From Takakia lepidozioides (taxonomy: Eukaryota > Streptophyta > Takakiopsida > Takakiales > Takakiaceae): 64,000 nt of DNA. Made by a program: the position numbers and the translations under genes. The stretch lies in the NCBI GenBank assembly GCA_030704615.1, contig CM060732.1:5456001-5520000 (forward strand), written 5' to 3'. The notes below the pieces were generated by a model. It made no database searches. It was given only the letters and a program-made list of their open reading frames with translations, and was not told the DNA's origin. Shown here piece by piece: positions 57,901 through 64,000 of the stretch (position 1 is the stretch's first letter; the number at the start of each line of letters is the position of its first letter).

Positions 57901-58560
57901 ACTATTGCAGAACTCTCTATGCAGAGTGCATGAAGTTGAAGAGAACTCAAATTTGGAGTACAAATGAGGGAAGAAAATACGGTTTTGGGTCCAGATGACT
58001 TTTGTTTACTCCCAATTTTTGCACGTACATTGCATATGTTGTCATTAAGTATATGGCTTGAGAATGGAATTAAAAATAAATCGTGTGCAGACGGAACGCA
58101 GTTTTTAGTCTCTACGACACGTAGTTGCGTTCAAATCTTGAATGACCCATTGAATGAATTTGGTTCAAGCTCATATTTCGTCCACATGTGCTTAAGTATG
58201 TTCAGATGACATATGCAAAGTCGCAAATGACGAGCATTACAAAAGAAATATTCACCCCCGACGTCGTAGGCCTTGCATGAAGTTGAAGAAAACTCTACCT
58301 TGAAGAGCGAATGAGGGAAGAAAATATGGTTTTGGATGACTTTTGTTCACAACCAAATTTTGCACGCACATTACACACGCTGTCATTAAGCATGTGGTTT
58401 GAGAATGGGGGAAAAAATAAATCGTGTGAAACCACGGGTGTACTAGATCCTTCCAAATTTCGAAAGGATTGTCAATTCAAAGTACACACCACTTCTTGGG
58501 TGGGGATCATGTCATTCGAGATAAGGCTCACCGAGGTTCTCTAGAAGTTATCTGATGTAT
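57900..58560. repeat. Dispersed repeat, second location of the 42.6-kb family
   Basis: GCATGAAGTTGAAGA with GAATGAGGGAAGAAAATA and following sequence appears twice (about 57926 and 58275) and once at 42717. GAATGACCCATTGAATGAA with GGTTCAAGCTCATATTT is at 58140 and 42593. The end, near 58530, carries an inverted copy of the 43.12-kb block. Confidence 0.7.
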
Positions 58561-58574
58561 CTTGACAACCAGCA

Positions 58575-58700
58575 GGTAGCCCAGTGGTAATGGGCACATA
58601 CCACATTGGGTGTGGTTATGGGTTCAAACCACGGTCTTAGCGCATTGTCCAAAGAGTCTTGGGCTACAAAGGAGAGACCATTCTAGATATTATGGATTTG
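58575..58700 (+). mobile_element. tRNA-like SINE head
   Basis: A box TAGCCCAGTGG at 58577 and B box GGTTCAAACC at 58621 are correctly spaced for pol III. The surrounding stems are not complementary enough for a functional tRNA. Confidence 0.5.
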
Positions 58701-58793
58701 GCAGACTCCTTTGTAGTCCCAGGATGACCAACGTTTGTTGTCTGTCAATTGGAGAGGGAGAAAGCATTGAGTAATAGAAATCTCCTGAGGGTT

Positions 58794-59090
58794 TCATGGG
58801 TTTTTTTTATATAGTAGGTATCTGAATTTTTGCCAAGACACCCATATGGCCTTCCATACATTGGAGCCCGTTATTTTATGCTCATGCGTTATCCAACAAA
58901 TGGATGTGTACCACTGGGAAGCAACTAAAGGCGAGTTGGAGGTAATACTGTCCATGACCAGGAGCTTCCACCTGCCCCCCTTTGGTCCTAGAATCCTTGG
59001 CAACCATTTCCCTAGGAGGGCATTGATTTGCATGGCAGGACTCAGCACCCCCAAACCTCCCATTTTCTTTTCCTGTGATTACTCTCATTT
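58794..59090 (-). pseudogene. LINE ORF2 fragment
   Basis: MGGLGVLSPAMQINALLGKW, read on the minus strand from about 59063, matches the GGLGLL...QNxALLAKW segment just after the RT domain of plant LINEs. Further sequence (ICWITHEHKITGSNVWKAIW) continues to about 58800. An upstream frame supplies GKENGRFGGA-like linker. It is not contiguous with the LINE piece at 44.75 kb. Confidence 0.6.
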
Positions 59091-59099
59091 ACAGTACCA

Positions 59100-61870
59100 T
59101 CAATTTTTTATATCTCATGATATATCATATCATTTTGTTTTTGGTTATGCAGACATGGCACATACGCAGCTCTTCAAATGCATCGCCGACATGCTTGGTG
59201 AGATGTCATGGTTTCATGAAGGAATGAGCATACTATTTGGCTGAAGGAATCATTTTTCCCCTCCAAATGTGTTCTCACGGGGCTAATATAATCTACCTCG
59301 TCCAAATTGCACGTTGAGAAGGGTGCTTCAGCCCGGTGTGGAAGCCTCTAGTTGCGCATCATCATCACCACGAATGTTGGTTTCACAAAAGAAGGGTGTA
59401 CAAGGCAGCTTGGTGAAAGCAAGATTTTGGTTTGGAGTGTGCTTCCAAACGGGTTTCTATAGATGGTTGGAGTACAAAAGTTAGCAACCATTGAGAAGCC
59501 TTCGAACGTGCATCATTGTCTTCATTTCCATGCCTTTCATATATGTTAGATGAACCATCTGAGGGTAAACTCGGGATAATCAGTCTTCATGGGACGTCCG
59601 CAATGAGGTCTGCAGATGCAACTACCCAGATTACAAGCAGAAAAGAAGGGCTGAGAACAAGGTTGGTGAGACCTAGGTAATCCCAAGATGGTGCTTGCTT
59701 GACCTACGAGGGATTGCTTAGGTTTATCATACATTTCTGATCTCCAACTTTTGTAAGCATTGGCACATAACAAACTCGTGGATACTGAGCTATGGGAGGA
59801 GTAAGAACGACAATCAAGTGTTGAAGCAAAGTTTGGAATTCTTGGAGTGCTAAGCCCTGGTCTGTTGAAGCCATAAAGTACCTCCGGAAAATATCCAAAT
59901 GAGTCAATCACTGGTCTGCTCATGTTGTGAAGACCGTTGCCATGACATGACAGCAGCTATGCCGCAAAATTTTACACTCCATGTGCACACTCTTTCCCTC
60001 ACAGACAACCACACTTCATCTGTGTCCATTTCAAGAACAAATAGCTTTTTACTTTGTACTACTATGCACACAAACCACTCATATATTGAACAAACATGGT
60101 CAAGACCTTACAATAGACATACGAAGTTATAAGCACAATAGTAACCATCCCTCCCAACCTAACCTGAGAATATGTTCTGCTCCATTCAACTAAATCTATC
60201 ACTAAACCTCACACACCATGCCGCTCGACCAAATCCACTCCTGAAGCCACACCAACAGTTGACATCTTGAACACAAAACACCGCTTGTCGTTGCTTTCTT
60301 GCCTAACTTATCCAGCCTTAGTTCAATAGACTGTTGCGTCTGTCACAAATTAAGGCACTAGAGAAGTATGGTCCAAAAATAGGCAATGCATACACCGCTT
60401 CCTTTAACCTCCCCCATCTACCTGGGTTAGTTGCCATTTTTATACAGGTCCAGCTTTGAGTGGGGATGATATAGTCAGTGGCAACCATAACACCCAACAT
60501 TGCCCTACGGACCCCCCAATAATGAATGTGGTGTTATAGTCTGTGGCGACTACAACACCTCACCTGCAGGCCATAGTCATAGGCGTTCCACCTCCTATTT
60601 CCGTGGACTGTTACCAAGATGCATGAAGTTGGCAGTTTTGCTTGCCGACCTCCACCTTCGAGGTGGTTCGGTGTAGGTTCAGGCGAGGATCGGGAACCTC
60701 TGTATTGCTCATGCGCTCACCGCTCATGCTCATGGATTTGCTAGTTGCAACAGTGGCTAGGCAACATGAGCCGCAGCAGAAGCAGGAAAACATCATGATA
60801 CCTAGACTGGACCTAGTAACTTATTTTTTGCTTTCCCTTCTCATCAGCCCGTGACCATTGTTCAGACAAGATATCGTGACCCCGTGGGGTGGCGCGGCCT
60901 GGGGCACCTGCAATCCTCCGTCAGCCCGTTCGTATGCACAGCCATATCAGCGTTCGGACGATCTCACTATCACCTGGCCTGTCTCTACCATGCCATGCTC
61001 AACTCACTGATCGGGCAGTTTGCCATCTAATTCATGATCGTGCTAAATGACTAATCAATCTGCTTATCCCTTGGCTATGCCCTCATAAGTGCCGATTGCT
61101 CATCACTCCCCTTCCCATGTGCCCGTGTGCCTAGGCCATGACGTCGCTCTCGGTACCGTCACCTTTGGCATGCATCCCGGATGAATAGTTATGCAGTCCT
61201 CACGATTCACTCACTAATGCGATCACTTAGTGCTACCAGCGGAAATGCAAGCCTGTGTCCGATAAGCGACTATCCTTCTTTATATCTCGACAAAGACAAC
61301 CAACATGATGCTCAGCCTTCCTATGACTAAGGGTGGATCCAAGTCTGCATATATATTACTTCCTCACTAAAGTATAGTGCTAATCTCCTCCCTGATCTCC
61401 TCCTAAGTCCTTGCTATCTCCTCGACCTTCATCCTGCTCCGTCGTTCATTCATCCGTAGCCTCGTTTGCCCTCCTTAGTGAAAGCACGCATGTTGCGCCC
61501 CCCACCGATGAACTGCTTTTGATGCTAACTGTTCATAATCCGTTCATCCTGCAATAAAGTATTCATTGGCTGGTTAGCCTCATCCATCTTGTTCATTCAT
61601 TTCATCCGCACATGCCTTTGGCACATACATCACTGTTTTCCGCATTCATCCTCTCCAATTTCATTTTTTTTACGTCCGCCCATCATTCGTTTGATAAACC
61701 CCGAGGGTTTTATTAGGACTTGTTTTCCCGTTACAATAGACTTACTCACAAATAAAATGGTCCTGATTGTCCTAAAAACTTTTTTTCCTCTTTACGATGG
61801 CTGGGAGATGATAACGGCTATGCTACGAGGGCCATCTACAGCGAGGGTCACAACGGGACATACCGGGTAG
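59100..61870. other. Intergenic, one terminal-repeat relic
   Basis: No gene recognised; an open minus-strand stretch at 59550-59920 has no motif. At 60705-60735 the words GCTCATGCGCTCACCGCTCATG closely resemble the right terminal repeat at 22195-22220 and may be a solo relic of the same transposon family. The region 61380-61620 is rich in TTCATCC words and resembles 42240-42480. Confidence 0.35.
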
Positions 61871-62664
61871 TGATGGATGTACACTACCTGGCCATGGGCA
61901 GAAACGGCTAAGTACGCGGTACTTAGCAAATGGCGGAACAAGGGTACATTACCACGGGAGCAGTAGTGGGTAGTGTAGTAACCGTGGGCCGTGAACACGT
62001 TAGCATCGGCTTTAACCAATAGAGGGATTAGTGGACCGTTTACCACTATGGCTCACGACCACTGCAACGAGCTACTTTTTTAGCAAACCTTTTAGGTTGC
62101 GTAGGCAGTTAGGCAAACGGTCATTAACGACCGCAGACTGTAACGGCTCTTTCGAGCATAGTATAAAAAGGCTGCACGCAACTTAGAAGAGGGCAATATG
62201 AGTATCAGTGATCAGTGTGTATTCAGGGACTCAGAGTGATTCAATGTGTACTTCTGTGATGATATGACGAACTCTGAAGTAAAGCCATGCTATTCGAAGT
62301 ATCTCTGTGTAGAGTGAACGTGAGATGGAGAGAATGTGCATTATGAGAGAACGTGAGATGGTGAGAATGTGTATCATCTCAGGATAGTTCTTGTTTGCCT
62401 TAACTACCATTTGCTTAACGACTGCAGTCTTTTCAACTAAGATCTTTCATGCCACAAAGACTGTAAGTTGAGCTTAATCAATAGGATTAAGCAGCCTGCA
62501 GGGAGATGAATTCATACGATGTTCATGGTTTAGCCATCCTTTAAATGATTACTTCGTAATCGTTTCTGAAAGCATACCATCGGACAACCTCTGTTGCATG
62601 TCTTAGAAAATGGGCAGTAGTGTTGATAGCCTGTTTTGTCTAAGTCATAAACCAGCGGTTAACA
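61871..62664 (+). repeat. LTR of a second Ty3/gypsy element
   Basis: The segment starts TGATGG and ends TTAACA, as LTRs do. It has a TATAAAAAGG box at 62162 with a plausible RNA start about 30 bases on. Directly after it comes TTTGGCGACCATACTGGGGA, very like the TTTGGCGCC...GGGGA that follows many plant gypsy LTRs and includes the primer-binding site. Only one LTR is in the window, so the left edge is a guess. Confidence 0.6.
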
Positions 62665-64000
62665 TTTGGCGACCATACTGGGGACTAACGGTATGTTGAG
62701 TTCAAGTGTACTCAAGGAACCTGATGGTTACTCAGTGATTTCTTGAAATCACAAAAGAACAAGTCAACGGAAGCAAAGGAATGGAAAACATTCCTGGAAA
62801 AATTTCATGGCTTAGCAATACAACATAAGATCTTTCTTTCAATTGCGAAAGAAGATGACAAATGGGGATTGAAGGGAGGAGTGATCAGTATTACACGAGC
62901 ACCTTGAGAATGTAGAATCAGAAGTGAAGAATGGTTGTCCCGTCTAGCTTTATTGATTACTCTAATCCCAATCAGAAAAGTTTGCTACACTAGTTATATT
63001 TTCAGAGAAGGATGTTCAAATTATGAATATTGTCACATGATCATAGAAACAGTGGAGTACTGGATACCCAAAGACTTGTTGCAAGTTAGATACACTGAGA
63101 AAGACAGATGGTATTATTGTGCCCAAGTAGCAAGACTGGTATACGAAGTATCAGTAACCATTCTCAGAATGGAGGATGTGGCAGAAGGATATTCGTTACT
63201 ACTTGGCCGACCATGGTTAACACAAGCCCAATCACACCACAATTGGGGAAGTCAGACTCTCACGATCAAAAAGGGATCAGAACAAGTCACCATCACTACG
63301 AAACAACGAGGTACCATTCCACGAGAAAAACGACCTTGCATAGTGGAAGAGTATGATTGGTCTAGTGGACTATCAGATGAAGAAGAAGCCACAGTATATG
63401 CAGCACATCCACAGTTGGAACCTATTGGGCAATTAGTGGTCAAGCATACCACAACAGTAGGATGTCACATGGTGAACACCCAAGGAGAACCGAATACTTC
63501 GAGAACGGAAGATCCGGAGGAAGAAGCTATGGACACACCTCAACACCCTGCCCGTTTCTATCAAGAAAGGGAAGAGGATATTAAAATCAGTGAAGTACCT
63601 GCCACGATTGCAACCATCGGATAAGAGATTGCAGGAAGGACAGTAACGGAAGAAACTCAATTGATTCAAGTGAATCTAGGAACAGTGGAAGAACCATAGA
63701 TAATACGAGTAAGTGCAGGTCTTGAAGAATCATTTCTACAAGAAGCCACTGCATTATTCACTGAATACAAGGATGTATTTGCCTGGAACTACAAAGATTT
63801 GAAGGGTATACCTTCTAACATCTGTCAGCACCGAATTGAATTGGAAGTTGACACAAAACCAATTCGTCAGAACCGTTACAGAATGAACCCCAACTATGCA
63901 GCTAAAGTCTGGGAAGAAATCAAGAAATTACTGGATGCAGGATTCATATACCCAGTAGAGACACCACAATGGTTATCGCCCATTGTGATAGTACCCAAGA
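62665..64000 (+). pseudogene. Second Ty3/gypsy element, Gag-deleted, cut by window end
   Basis: After about 270 bp with no clear Gag, an open frame from 62935 to 63621 holds the end of a protease domain (EGYSLLLGRPWLTQAQ, about 63190-63235) and an acidic linker. Two in-frame stops follow (63622-63624 and 63697-63699). The start of RT then reads YKDVFAWNYKDLKGIP, KPIRQNRYRMNPNYA and LLDAGFIYPVE, up to the window end in the same frame. Gag with its zinc knuckle is missing and the frame has stops, so this copy is defective. It is a different family from the element at 1-6.3 kb: sequence and PBS region differ, and no methyltransferase lies between protease and RT. Confidence 0.85.

Noticed and set aside
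62935-63621. An intact host gene of about 229 codons
   Set aside because: It contains LLLGRPWL of a gypsy protease and is followed in frame by RT, so it is part of a defective retrotransposon.

Overview
The window looks like nuclear DNA of a streptophyte, most likely a charophyte alga of the Chara type. This is inference. The visible reasons are an intact plant GT-1-like trihelix transcription factor gene, plant-type secretory phospholipase A2, amino-acid permease and OSB (PDF-motif) exons, kilobase-scale introns, and a Ty3/gypsy element carrying a cytosine DNA methyltransferase, an arrangement reported from charophytes. Most of the window is mobile DNA, and most mobile ORFs are broken by single-base indels.

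Layout. 1-6.3 kb: a Ty3/gypsy element with tandem CCHC Gag knuckles, protease, an inserted DNMT3-like C5 methyltransferase, RT/RNase H, integrase and a C-terminal PHD finger in the place where chromodomain elements carry a chromodomain. 7.05-22.25 kb: a proposed giant DNA transposon of about 15.2 kb bounded by inverted repeats built on ATGAGCC units. It holds an inverted pair of unknown genes (7.5-9.2 kb), a minus-strand multi-exon gene joining a ParB-like domain to an N-methyltransferase-like domain (15.47 to 10.32 kb), a plus-strand DDE transposase with a SWIM zinc finger (17.6-21.4 kb), and arrays of a near-perfect palindrome at the left end, between the two divergent genes, and at the right end. 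24-29 kb: a second, decayed copy of the same divergent gene pair in opposite orientation, disrupted by a CACTA-like repeat and a local inversion. 32.5-36.2 kb: the GT-1-like host gene. 37.9-38.2 kb: a small twin-CX9C gene. 39.6-39.8 kb: phospholipase A2 exons. 40.25-41.95 kb: a third fragment of the ParB/methyltransferase gene with its palindromes. 42-45.7 kb: dispersed repeats and a LINE tail. 47.2-49.7 kb: amino-acid permease exons followed by tandemly duplicated OSB/PDF exons. 52.5-53.5 kb: a second, unrelated palindrome array. 53.9-57 kb: a SET-domain fragment split by inversion, then CACTA transposase remnants. 57-61.8 kb: repeats, SINE and LINE pieces. 61.87-64 kb: LTR and start of another Ty3/gypsy element, cut by the window end.

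Two themes stand out. First, the transposons here carry or adjoin chromatin and DNA-modification modules (C5 methyltransferase, PHD finger, ParB plus N-methyltransferase fold, SET domain). Second, three unrelated palindrome families nearly all have a pyrimidine-purine dinucleotide at the dyad (CG, TG, CA or TA), while the flanking CpGs in the arms stay largely intact.
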